Shown in pieces: positions 8,363 to 15,539 of a DNA stretch of 64,000 nt (position 1 is the stretch's first letter; the number at the start of each line of letters is the position of its first letter). Made by a program: the position numbers and the translations under genes. The notes under the pieces are model-generated. The model did no database searches, was not told the DNA's origin, and saw only the letters and a list, made by a program, of their open reading frames with translations. This stretch comes from Vulcanimicrobiota bacterium (GTDB lineage Bacteria > Vulcanimicrobiota > Vulcanimicrobiia > Vulcanimicrobiales > Vulcanimicrobiaceae): the NCBI GenBank assembly GCA_003140215.1, contig PLJL01000004.1, positions 880,661-944,660 of the forward strand. Reading direction: 5' to 3'.

Positions 8363-9703
8363 TCACTGCGCCTCTTCGTCGTCACCGGCCTCGTTCGGAA
8401 GCATCTCCTTGGCGATCTCATCGGTCGGTAACAATTCACTGAGCATTTCGCCGATCGCTTCGTCGAGCGACGTCTGCCTAAGCCGTACCAGCAACGACCC
8501 GGTTTTCACGCCCATCCCATTGCTCGCGCGAATCTCATAGCCGATGCTAAACGCTGGCGGAATCTGATGAATTTCCAACGTTACCGCGTCGAGCGTCACG
8601 GAGCGGCGTTGGCGTACCATCGGTTCACCGTATGATACGAGACCCGTGACTCGAAGGCTTGGTCCCCAGCTGGTGATCTGTACCGGCTGGGCCGTTGTCA
8701 GGTACGGCAACGTGAACTTCGGCGGGGAGGCCGCGGACAGCGCTGCCGCGAGTCGCCACGGCGCATTAGGATTGCCGGCCAACACTATGCGACTCGGCTT
8801 ACGTGGAAGGCCCGGCTTCTCAGGCCTCCGCTCGGGCGCTCGAACGAACGGAGGGAGTTTCAGATCCGCCCTGACGTTCGTCGCCTCGACGTCCGCATCG
8901 TTCGTCAATTTAAACGCGAGGTGCACCAGCGCTCCGTGGCGACGCCAAAGGTCGGGCAGGGCCAGTCGCACCTTATCGACGTACGATGCGAGCTTCTCGT
9001 CATAGCGAGGATCGTCACGCCAGATTCCGCCCATGAAATTGACCGCGTCGAGATCGCGCTCAGGCTTCCCGACAGTGGCCGCGATGCGCTCGACCGCGTC
9101 AGGCGATAGCGTCGGAAATACTTGGCATTCGATTTCGTTGCTACCGTCCAGGAACACGAGATCCAGGTTTGGGTGCGCGTTCTCAAACTCAGCGACGCGT
9201 GCTCGAAGATGACGATTTTCACGTTCGACTTCGTCGACTTCTTCAGCCGCTTGGATGTCGACCGTCGGCACGGCAAGGCGGATGCCCCGCCGTCTCGCCT
9301 TGAGACGCATACCGATGTCGAGCGTGAGAAGAACGACGTCGGCTTCTGGGCGCTCGCGACCGAACGTCATCACTTCGGCCTGGATTATGTCATCGTTCTT
9401 CGCGGGGTCGAAGCCTTCATCGGCGTATCGGATCGGTACGGCGGGCTTAAAGAACTCGACGACGGCACTAGAACTCGCTGGCCCTTCCTGGTCCTCCAGA
9501 CGGCTCAGCGCGGATCGGGCGCGGCGCTTGATGCGGTTGTTGGTGTGATGCGTCTTCTCGTCGAGTTCATCCACCACGCTATCGACCAAGAGCCAGCTAA
9601 ACGGGCGGTCGAGCCCTAGTATCGATGGCGTGACCTCTTCGAGCGGCTTGCCATGCAACAGGAAGTTGGTGTCCGGCGTTACGTACAAGGGACGGCTTTC
9701 CAC
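8363..9703 (-). CDS. PIN-domain protein with C-terminal extension
   Basis: 446 aa from a GTG start preceded by GAGAG. The N-terminal ~150 residues form a PIN-like nuclease domain with the acidic set in place: D11 (TPDTNFLL), E46 (VVDELDEK), D104/D105 (KNDDIIQAE) and D129 (LLTLDIGMRL). PIN domains are metal-dependent ribonucleases, usually toxins or RNA-processing enzymes. A short coiled-coil-like linker (150-180) joins it to about 265 extra residues of beta-rich sequence that I do not recognise; small VapC toxins lack this part. No VapB-like antitoxin gene is adjacent. Its position among defence-type genes suggests an effector, but a housekeeping RNA-decay role cannot be excluded. Confidence 0.72.
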   Translation of the reverse strand: MESRPLYVTPDTNFLLHGKPLEEVTPSILGLDRPFSWLLVDSVVDELDEKTHHTNNRIKRRARSALSRLEDQEGPASSSAVVEFFKPAVPIRYADEGFDPAKNDDIIQAEVMTFGRERPEADVVLLTLDIGMRLKARRRGIRLAVPTVDIQAAEEVDEVERENRHLRARVAEFENAHPNLDLVFLDGSNEIECQVFPTLSPDAVERIAATVGKPERDLDAVNFMGGIWRDDPRYDEKLASYVDKVRLALPDLWRRHGALVHLAFKLTNDADVEATNVRADLKLPPFVRAPERRPEKPGLPRKPSRIVLAGNPNAPWRLAAALSAASPPKFTLPYLTTAQPVQITSWGPSLRVTGLVSYGEPMVRQRRSVTLDAVTLEIHQIPPAFSIGYEIRASNGMGVKTGSLLVRLRQTSLDEAIGEMLSELLPTDEIAKEMLPNEAGDDEEAQ

Positions 9704-9842
9704 GGTCTCTCATCATTCGGCGCCAACCACTAGAAGACCTAAGATCAGGTCGATAGGTGGGCAGTGACCGACAGGCCCTTGATTGCTATTGCAACTCTAT
9801 ATGCCCGCGCACTCGCGGCAAGTCTCGCTGATGCAGGATCGA

Positions 9843-10475
9843 CTAGTCTAATTCGTGGGTGCCGAACTTGGGGACGACGTCCTCTTCCGCAATCCATGGC
9901 GTCCCGAAGAGCTCACGGATGTCGAACTCTGTCGGGCCCTTGTACACTTCATCCGGTAACGGTCCGTCGAGGATCGTCGTGTACTTGACGCCGACATCGA
10001 GCATCACGTCGAGGGCTTCGTCGCGGCCGGCAAACGCTTCCCAGAGCGGTCCCGGTGGCCGCGGATCAACGTGGGCATAAATCCTGTCCGCAACATCGTT
10101 CACTGGCTTCACGGCGGCTTCAAGACGTTGTAGGTCGGCTAGCACCTCTGCGTGTGGTGGCAGTGCGGGAAGCATTTCTGCGGCTATTGCCGGCCACGCG
10201 GCGATGTCTTTTAGAAGGCCGATCAGCGAAACACCGCCAGCTGTCTCGGATGCCTTAGTAATGCGTCGGATTAATAGGGCCTTGTACTCTTCATAGACGT
10301 GGATGATGCTTTGAACCATTGCCCCGCCGTCCTCGCTGGAGAGCCCGCGATGCTGCCCCATCGCCCAATAGAGCGCGGCTTGGTAGCGACGAAACTCTCT
10401 TGCATCAACGATCTCGTACCGCAGATGGCGACCGCGCCGCCCCCACTTTGTAGCTTTGTCATGCTTCATGCTCAT
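9843..10475 (-). CDS. hypothetical protein, HEPN/AbiU2-like candidate
   Basis: 210 aa, predominantly helical. The layout resembles AbiU2-type HEPN proteins: a long helical N-terminal half (GQHRGLSSEDGGAMVQSI, SLIGLLKDI), then a central R-x3-H motif (ADRIYAHVD, residues ~131-139), then an acidic helical tail. In HEPN ribonucleases the signature is R-x4-6-H, so the spacing here is slightly off and the call is tentative. It has no signal peptide or transmembrane segment and no strong ribosome-binding site at the chosen ATG. It lies between the PIN protein and the 2TM effector candidate, which fits a defence cluster. Confidence 0.45.
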   Translation of the reverse strand: MSMKHDKATKWGRRGRHLRYEIVDAREFRRYQAALYWAMGQHRGLSSEDGGAMVQSIIHVYEEYKALLIRRITKASETAGGVSLIGLLKDIAAWPAIAAEMLPALPPHAEVLADLQRLEAAVKPVNDVADRIYAHVDPRPPGPLWEAFAGRDEALDVMLDVGVKYTTILDGPLPDEVYKGPTEFDIRELFGTPWIAEEDVVPKFGTHELD

Positions 10476-10517
10476 GTGTTTCAGCCGACCCCTGATACGC
10501 AGAGAGGCGTCGAGGAC

Positions 10518-10676
10518 CTACGGCCGCGTTCCGCCGCCGAACGCGTGGTGGTGCGAGTCCCGCAGCGCCTCGTCCGTCGACGATCCGAGCGCGTGGCGGT
10601 CATCCCCGATCGACGGGTTTGACGACAGGAACAGGATGGGAGCGACGGTGATCTCGCCGATCCACGGCAGACCACG
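10518..10676 (-). pseudogene. fragment of an uncharacterised protein
   Basis: A short stretch with coding character: PWIGEITVAPILFLSSNPSI, then DDRHALGSSTDEALRDSHHH, ending at a stop. The WIGxIxxAPxLxLSSNPS pattern looks like the N-terminus of a conserved family of unknown function, but the reading frame is not continued on either side and no good start codon precedes it. Probably a truncated relic; a short genuine gene is less likely. Confidence 0.3.
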
Positions 10677-10762
10677 CCGCGCTTTGCGCGACGGTCTAAC
10701 GACACAGCATGACCGCTCGCGCATCGCAGTCCTGTGCGACCACGCCGAAACGGATTCGGGAA

Positions 10763-11461
10763 TCACGAATCAACCCGGCGTAGAGTCGCTTCGCCGATAA
10801 AAAGGACGGCATCGTTTTCGCGTACGCAATCGTACCAGTGGTTTCTCATGACCCGCGGTCTGCCGTGAATCGCTGTGCCGCTTGCCGGCGGGTCCCATTC
10901 GGTGACCGTAAAACTATCGACACCGTAGCCCTCGCTGCGTAGCGTCTTTAGAGCGGGGTCGGGCATCTCGTCGACTTTGTATGCGGCATAGATTTGCTTG
11001 CCGCCTTCACTGATGGCGGCGGACAACCAGCTCCAGCCACCCAAATCGGCATGGCTCACCGTCGACACAAGTCTTCCAGAATTCAAGCTTATCCAAAACG
11101 GCGTCTGTTCGACCGTTATATCGCCCTTTAATGACGGCGGCAGCGGCTCGTGTGGCAGCAGTCTGAACGCCTGGAGGAACCGGCCCTCAAATTTCCACCT
11201 GCCCGAGAAGTCGAGATCGGGACGAGTCTCTCGCCAGATGGACGTTTCGTAGTTGCGAATTCGGATTTTCGCCAGCCATGCCGCGCTTGGAATTGAGAAC
11301 AAAACCAGGATGATCGCAAGCTGGCCAAGCCCTTTGCTGAGGTGCTCATTCACGGCGAGAACGAGCCCGGCCGCGATAATTGCGATCCAGGTCTGAAGCT
11401 TGCAAACGAAGTCGATGTTGTCCCGTACGGCTTTACCGTAGCCTTCGATCAGGGTCTTCAT
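10763..11461 (-). CDS. two-TM, beta-rich protein, Cap15/S-2TMbeta-like candidate
   Basis: The ATG at 11461 is preferred over an upstream GTG at 11473 because AGGTG lies 9 nt before it; 232 aa. Two hydrophobic helices (about 25-38 and 45-66) are followed by ~160 residues of alternating beta strands that begin with LDFSGRWKFEGRF. This layout, two membrane helices plus a beta-barrel opening with a DxxGxW-type strand, is that of the SMODS-associated 2TM-beta effectors (Cap15-like) of CBASS systems, which disrupt the inner membrane on cyclic-nucleotide binding. No CD-NTase gene is visible nearby, so it is an orphan if the assignment holds. An unrelated small membrane protein is the alternative. 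Confidence 0.5.
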   Translation of the reverse strand: MKTLIEGYGKAVRDNIDFVCKLQTWIAIIAAGLVLAVNEHLSKGLGQLAIILVLFSIPSAAWLAKIRIRNYETSIWRETRPDLDFSGRWKFEGRFLQAFRLLPHEPLPPSLKGDITVEQTPFWISLNSGRLVSTVSHADLGGWSWLSAAISEGGKQIYAAYKVDEMPDPALKTLRSEGYGVDSFTVTEWDPPASGTAIHGRPRVMRNHWYDCVRENDAVLFIGEATLRRVDS

Positions 11462-11630
11462 ACGGATGCACACCTGTGGCCATTTTGTAAATGCTGGCTT
11501 GGCTCGAAATTCAAGCGAGGCTTGGGGATTGGTGCGGTCAGGCGTTCTTCCTCCTCACCATTGGGATTCAAACGTCACTCGGACGCAGGTCAGTAGCCAG
11601 GATCCTCGTCGCTCGGCTCGTACGGCCCGA

Positions 11631-11789
11631 TCATCTAGCGAAGGGGCCAGTTCCCCACCCGATGAACCGCCGCAGCTGATCCGGCGCGCATTGTTTGGCG
11701 AGCATTTGCGCGAACATGTACGCGATATGATCGTCGAGCGCGTGCTCCGGCCAGTCGAGGCCTCCCGCCCGCGCCTTCATCGTGTTCAT
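11631..11789 (-). CDS. possible small protein, unknown
   Basis: 52 aa from the ATG at 11789 (MNTMKARAGGLDWPEHALDD...). The end (CAPDQLRRFIGWGTGPFAR) has tryptophans, acidic pairs and amphipathic spacing that look like real protein, but no family is recognised. It might be a C-terminal remnant of something larger. Confidence 0.25.
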   Translation of the reverse strand: MNTMKARAGGLDWPEHALDDHIAYMFAQMLAKQCAPDQLRRFIGWGTGPFAR

Positions 11790-11921
11790 GAGCAGAACAT
11801 GTTTTTTATCGGCGGCTCCAATCGGCCGGCTGCTGCTGTGGAGGTGACGCCCGGCCCGGGCCGCATCGTCCGAGAGTCGAAGCCCGAACCCGGCTCTCGA
11901 CATCGGCGCTCGCCGATCGGG

Positions 11922-12167
11922 CTATCCCGACCGTACAGTCGGCAGCTTCTTTTTCCCGGCCGCGAGCATCGCGCACATATGTTCGATTCGACTTTTCCAC
12001 GCCTCGCGTGCTTTTGCGGCGTAGATCCAGTCGATGAAGTCCCGGCGCGCGTCCGGCGTCAGGCCCCTCCATCCGGCCTTCGCCGGCGGTGCCACCTTGA
12101 GAGCGTTGTGCAGATCGAGCGGCACGACTGCGTAACAGCAAGGCCGTCGCTTTCCGGCCGTCAACAT
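11922..12167 (-). CDS. YdeI/OmpD-associated C-terminal domain, short or truncated
   Basis: 81 aa. The segment VPLDLHNALKVAP ... LTPDARRDFIDWIYAAK ... RIEHMCAMLAAGKK follows the pattern of the C-terminal domain of YdeI/OmpD-associated proteins (DL..AL...P, L.P..R..(Y/F)..WI..AK....R..RI......L..GK). Full-length members are about twice as long with an N-terminal DUF1905-type or YdeI domain, absent here, so this is either a stand-alone domain or a truncated relic. Its ATG overlaps the ATG of the divergent gene at 12166 within the same CATG. Confidence 0.5.
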   Translation of the reverse strand: MLTAGKRRPCCYAVVPLDLHNALKVAPPAKAGWRGLTPDARRDFIDWIYAAKAREAWKSRIEHMCAMLAAGKKKLPTVRSG

Positions 12168-12969
12168 GTCGCACGCCGTCGCCGTTCTGCATGAAATAAA
12201 GCGGGTACATGAAGCGCGTTGCTTCGCGGAGCTGCGCGCACCATCGGGCAATACCCTGGCCGAGTCTGACCTGATCGCGATCGGGCCGGATATCGTAGCC
12301 TTCGGAAGCCTCAAGGAGTTGGACGACGCCACCTGGCTGCTGGAATTGCAGCATTTTGTCATTGGCGATAGGCAGGCTCTTGTCGACTTCATTAGCACGT
12401 TCGAGCAGTGCCGCGAAGACGATCGGTACGTACTTCTGAACGAATTGGGCGATGGTCGGTTGCTGCGATCGGCGCCCGCCCTAGTCCGTAAAGAACGCGG
12501 ATATGAAGTGCGATGCGAAGTCCAGGCGCCATTTGCTCGAGTCAATGCGGCAAACTTGGGTACTGACATCGCGCTCTCACTAGATGGTGATCTCGTGCTC
12601 GAAAACGGTGACTTAGCTACGGTATCCGGACTCGCCGCGCTAGAACAAAAAATTCGCCTTCAGCTATCACTTCAGCGAGGCGATGACAGGTTTCATCCAA
12701 GATTTGGAGCGCGGCTGGTGGAGTACTACCAAGCCTTTCGCGGCTCGCCCTGGTTAGAGAGCCTTCTCAAGCTCGATGTGGTTCGCCTCGCTGCTATTCC
12801 CTATACCGACAGTACTTCTGCGCAAGCTTTTACGCCCTTGCAATGCGTAAATCGCGTTGGCAAGATTGGCGTGGACGATGACGACATGTCGCACGTCCTC
12901 ACGATCCATGTCGAACTCGATGTTGAGGGCGTCGGGTCAAGAGGGCAAACGGTGACGATTAGGCTCTAG
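12166..12969 (+). CDS. orphan gp25/gpW-like domain protein
   Basis: 267 aa. The C-terminal part (about 130-215) has the hallmarks of the T4 gp25/P2 gpW baseplate family: LGTDIALSLDGDLVLENGDL, then a helix with ALEQKIRLQLSLQRGDDRF, then RFGARLVEY. Family members are ~110-130 aa and open with a similar (D/N)I-x6-G-D strand; in gp25 a conserved E-P-R motif docks into the sheath, but I do not see that motif here. The first ~120 residues are an unrecognised mixed alpha/beta region, so this is an extended version. No sheath, tube, spike or baseplate genes are nearby. It may be a domesticated or defence-linked derivative or a relic of a contractile injection system. Confidence 0.55.
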   Translation: MSHAVAVLHEIKRVHEARCFAELRAPSGNTLAESDLIAIGPDIVAFGSLKELDDATWLLELQHFVIGDRQALVDFISTFEQCREDDRYVLLNELGDGRLLRSAPALVRKERGYEVRCEVQAPFARVNAANLGTDIALSLDGDLVLENGDLATVSGLAALEQKIRLQLSLQRGDDRFHPRFGARLVEYYQAFRGSPWLESLLKLDVVRLAAIPYTDSTSAQAFTPLQCVNRVGKIGVDDDDMSHVLTIHVELDVEGVGSRGQTVTIRL

Positions 12970-13055
12970 GTTGCAAGAGTAAGCAACTCGAATGGTCCAG
13001 TCCGACCGTTTCGACGTGCGGACGCGCGCCACCGTGGTCTTCTTCGAAGGCGGAA

Positions 13056-13865
13056 TTATTGCCCTACGCGCGGCTCAGGAATCCAGATCGCTGCGTCCCC
13101 GTCGTCATCCGGAAACGGCCGGGCCGTACCGTCGAGGAAACACGCTCCCGCCCACGCGCAGACAACGGCGTCGATCGCATCCTCGTACGGTTTCAGTCTG
13201 GCCGCCGAGCGAATCGAACTTCGTTCAGGAAAGTCGATCCCGATTGCGCCGACTTCTCGCACGAGCGCCTCGCAGATTGAGCCCCAATTCTCTAACAGTC
13301 GATCGATCCGCTCGCGGACGGTTCCTGGCCATCCGTAGCGCGCAATCTTTGAAACCTTATAGGCCGGACGTCGCCCAGCACGTAAGAGGCGAACGAGGGC
13401 GGCGAGGGGATAGACTTCGACGAGTGCCGGCAATTTCGACCTCGTCGTCGCAAGTTCGTAGCCCGCCGCTTCAAGGGCTCGCACCATGCCGGTGACGGGC
13501 TTGTCCGGACGATACGCACTCGGACTGTGCACGGCTGCCCCGAACGCTCCAAATGCTCGTGAAACCGCTCTATCGGCATTGCGCCGCCCGACTATGGGCC
13601 GTCGGGACATGGGCACATCGACGGCAACGACATCAATGGGTTCGCCTCCGAGCACCGTAGCCGCAGCCAGGAGGTCCGGAACTATCGGTATGCCGCTTGG
13701 CGTCTGCCTCCACTCGGCCGGCTCGCCGCGCGCAAGTCCAATGAAGCCCGCGTAGGATGGCGCAACCGCAATGACCTTCCGGCCGACCTCGTCGACGCGG
13801 AGCAAGGCCAAAGCGCTCGAGCCGTGTTCCGTCCATGCGGCGTCGATCCCGAGAACTAGAGCCAT
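13056..13865 (-). CDS. DUF429 family protein (RNase H-like fold)
   Basis: 269 aa, ATG preceded by AAGGGCAC. GIDAAW near the N-terminus (residues 6-11), VVAVDVPMS in the middle and the C-terminal segment YEDAIDAVVCAW are the conserved acidic motifs of DUF429, a family predicted to have an RNase H-like fold and nuclease activity. The central RRNADRAVSRAFG and the VEVYPLAAL motif also fit. Length is normal for the family. The gene stands alone between the gp25-like gene and a repeat-rich gap. Its role is unknown. Confidence 0.78.
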   Translation of the reverse strand: MALVLGIDAAWTEHGSSALALLRVDEVGRKVIAVAPSYAGFIGLARGEPAEWRQTPSGIPIVPDLLAAATVLGGEPIDVVAVDVPMSRRPIVGRRNADRAVSRAFGAFGAAVHSPSAYRPDKPVTGMVRALEAAGYELATTRSKLPALVEVYPLAALVRLLRAGRRPAYKVSKIARYGWPGTVRERIDRLLENWGSICEALVREVGAIGIDFPERSSIRSAARLKPYEDAIDAVVCAWAGACFLDGTARPFPDDDGDAAIWIPEPRVGQ

Positions 13866-14062
13866 TGTGCCCTTTTTCCATTGGCTCGCGGGCGCGTTCC
13901 CCCGCTCGGGCGCCGTCTCGCGGCGGCAGGATCAATTTATGCCGGCGTTTGCCCGCGCGGCCCTCGCGGGCGCTGGCAAGCCGCCCGACTCGTCCGGAGC
14001 GGTCGGGCACGGCCCCACCGGCGACCGGCCGCGGATTCGGCTTGGCATCCTATCGCAAACGG

Positions 14063-14157
14063 GATTCAATGTGAAATGATGGCGACAACCCCCGATTCAT
14101 TGTGAAATGGAGACCCCAATGCCGATTCAATGTGAAATGGCGATTCATTGTGAGACA
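14063..14157 (+). repeat. four direct repeats of GATTCANTGTGAAATG
   Basis: Copies start at 14063, 14094, 14124 and 14142. The unit is GATTCA(A/T)TGTGAAATG(G), and the last copy diverges after GATTCATTGTGA. Position 7 alternates A,T,A,T. Spacing is 31, 30 and 18 bases. Such clustered short repeats are typical of transposase-binding ends of IS21-like elements or of regulator-binding arrays. No transposase gene is present beside them, so a solo IS end is the working guess. Confidence 0.55.
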
Positions 14158-14182
14158 GCGCCGTTTTGAAAGGCAGTAAACT

Positions 14183-14304
14183 CGTTAAGTTAAGACAGCC
14201 TCAAACGAGACGAGAAAACTCAAGCCAGGACCGGGATTCTCCGCAAGACGAGGGCCGTGCATCGCGCAGCCCTCGTTCTTTCGTTCGGCTGACTTAACTT
14301 AACG
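14183..14304. repeat. 122-bp element with 18-bp inverted ends (MITE-like)
   Basis: Left end CGTTAAGTTAAGACAGCC (14183-14200) and right end GGCTGACTTAACTTAACG (14287-14304) are inverted copies with one mismatch. The interior contains a terminator-type hairpin. No coding capacity. The size and structure are those of a miniature inverted-repeat element; no clear target-site duplication is seen. Alternatively, the ends are paired operator sites for the downstream DNA-binding protein. Confidence 0.5.
14248..14283 (+). terminator. Rho-independent terminator-like hairpin
   Basis: ACGAGGGC (14248-14255) pairs with GCCCTCGT (14269-14276) across a 13-nt loop and is followed by TCTTTCG. The stem is GC-rich and the T-run weak. 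It sits inside the inverted-repeat element and upstream of the promoter of the next gene, so it could insulate that gene. Confidence 0.55.
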
Positions 14305-14310
14305 GCTCAC

Positions 14311-14340
14311 TTACATCTTGGGCTGTGCCGATGGTATAAT
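14311..14340 (+). promoter_or_regulatory. promoter of the repeat-domain DNA-binding gene
   Basis: TTACAT (14311-14316), an 18-bp spacer and a perfect TATAAT (14335-14340). The expected transcription start (about 14347) is only ~2 nt before the ATG at 14349, so the message would be essentially leaderless. Confidence 0.6.
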
Positions 14341-14348
14341 TCACAGCA

Positions 14349-15539
14349 ATGGTTGAGCCCACGACGACCCAAGAGGATGGACGGCTGTTCCGAGTCCGCG
14401 TCTGTCGCATGGCGGGGCGCCTCCTCGTGAGGCTCGAGGAGATGTATCCGCTGCCCCCGTTGGTTCGCGTGTATGAAATGCCGAATCGGCCGAAATTGAA
14501 ACGGTGGACGGGAGACCGGTCCGCTCTCTTCGGAGGCCCCATTGCAACCGGCATTCTCGCGAGCATTGGCGTTCTCGGCTGGACATTCGAACGGCTTTGC
14601 GTGGCGGTCGCCGTCGGCTACGATCGCGTGGTCGTCAAAAAGGCGCTTCGGATGCTTGAGGTGCAGGGCATTCTCGCGGGCGACAGGCCCCGCGGCCCGG
14701 GCTTCAATATCCGGCTTGTTACGGTTGCGCGTACGTTTCCGGCGTGTGATGAATTGAATGGCCTGCTGCAGGCCTATGCCTATGCGTGGCCCGATGTGGC
14801 TGACAGAACGCGGCAGGCAATTGAGCATGCTACTTCGCGGACGAAGGAACATCTTCGCCGGCGCGACGTCAGAACAGCAGAGCCCGATCAGTGGAGCGAG
14901 CTCGAATCACCACGTCGGCGACCGGTCCGCGATGGCCGTCAGCAATGTCTTAGTCGGTACTACGCACTCAATCGGAAAGCGGGACGAGTACTGTCTAGCT
15001 CGGATCTCCTGCGAACCGATTCTAACCTGTATCGCAGCATACGAGCGAATTGGGGCCCGTTTCGTGCCTTCCGTGAAGAAGCGGGTCTCGAGCCGGTTTT
15101 AACGGGCCGGACCGAACATCCAAATCCGATATTGCGCAGCGAATGTGTAGCGGAGTACTTCGCGCTGCGTAATCGTGTCGGCTTCTTGCCAAACACGACG
15201 GACCTCAATCGGCTGAACGCATGGTTGGGGGAAAGAATCCGAATTCAGTGGGGCGGGTTCGCGGCGTTTTGCGACGATTTGAAGACGTATCCTGCCCGTC
15301 GACATCGAAGTTCAAGGACAGACGAGACGACAAAACGTGAGATGTGCCGACAAGAATATCGTTCGCTGATGCGGCTCCTTGAACACCCACCGTCTAGCTG
15401 GGAATTACGTTTGCATACTGACGGACTCTATAAGCGAATCAAGAAATCGTGGAATAGCTTTGAGTCGTTCTGCGATGATATCGGTATCACACCGCCGCGA
15501 CGACGCCGCGCTGCCAGCGCGCAAGGACGCGCGCGCTAG
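14349..15539 (+). CDS. DNA-binding protein: winged helix plus three homing-endonuclease-associated repeats
   Basis: 396 aa. Residues ~60-125 look like a winged-helix reader (GPIATGILASIGVLGWTF ... VVVKKALRMLEVQGILAGD). The second half holds three ~50-residue repeats at 200-249, 266-315 and 333-382. Each runs C-x2-(E/R)Y-x2-L ... L-x-R/I-x5-W-x2-F-x2-F-x(D/E)(D/E)-x4-P, the pattern of the homing-endonuclease-associated repeat (PF18780-like) that helps such enzymes bind DNA. No HNH, LAGLIDADG or GIY-YIG nuclease motif is visible, so this looks like a pure DNA binder, perhaps a regulator of the adjacent repeats. A basic tail (PPRRRRAASAQGRAR) follows. The strong promoter and near-leaderless start are noted separately. 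Confidence 0.6.
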   Translation: MVEPTTTQEDGRLFRVRVCRMAGRLLVRLEEMYPLPPLVRVYEMPNRPKLKRWTGDRSALFGGPIATGILASIGVLGWTFERLCVAVAVGYDRVVVKKALRMLEVQGILAGDRPRGPGFNIRLVTVARTFPACDELNGLLQAYAYAWPDVADRTRQAIEHATSRTKEHLRRRDVRTAEPDQWSELESPRRRPVRDGRQQCLSRYYALNRKAGRVLSSSDLLRTDSNLYRSIRANWGPFRAFREEAGLEPVLTGRTEHPNPILRSECVAEYFALRNRVGFLPNTTDLNRLNAWLGERIRIQWGGFAAFCDDLKTYPARRHRSSRTDETTKREMCRQEYRSLMRLLEHPPSSWELRLHTDGLYKRIKKSWNSFESFCDDIGITPPRRRRAASAQGRAR

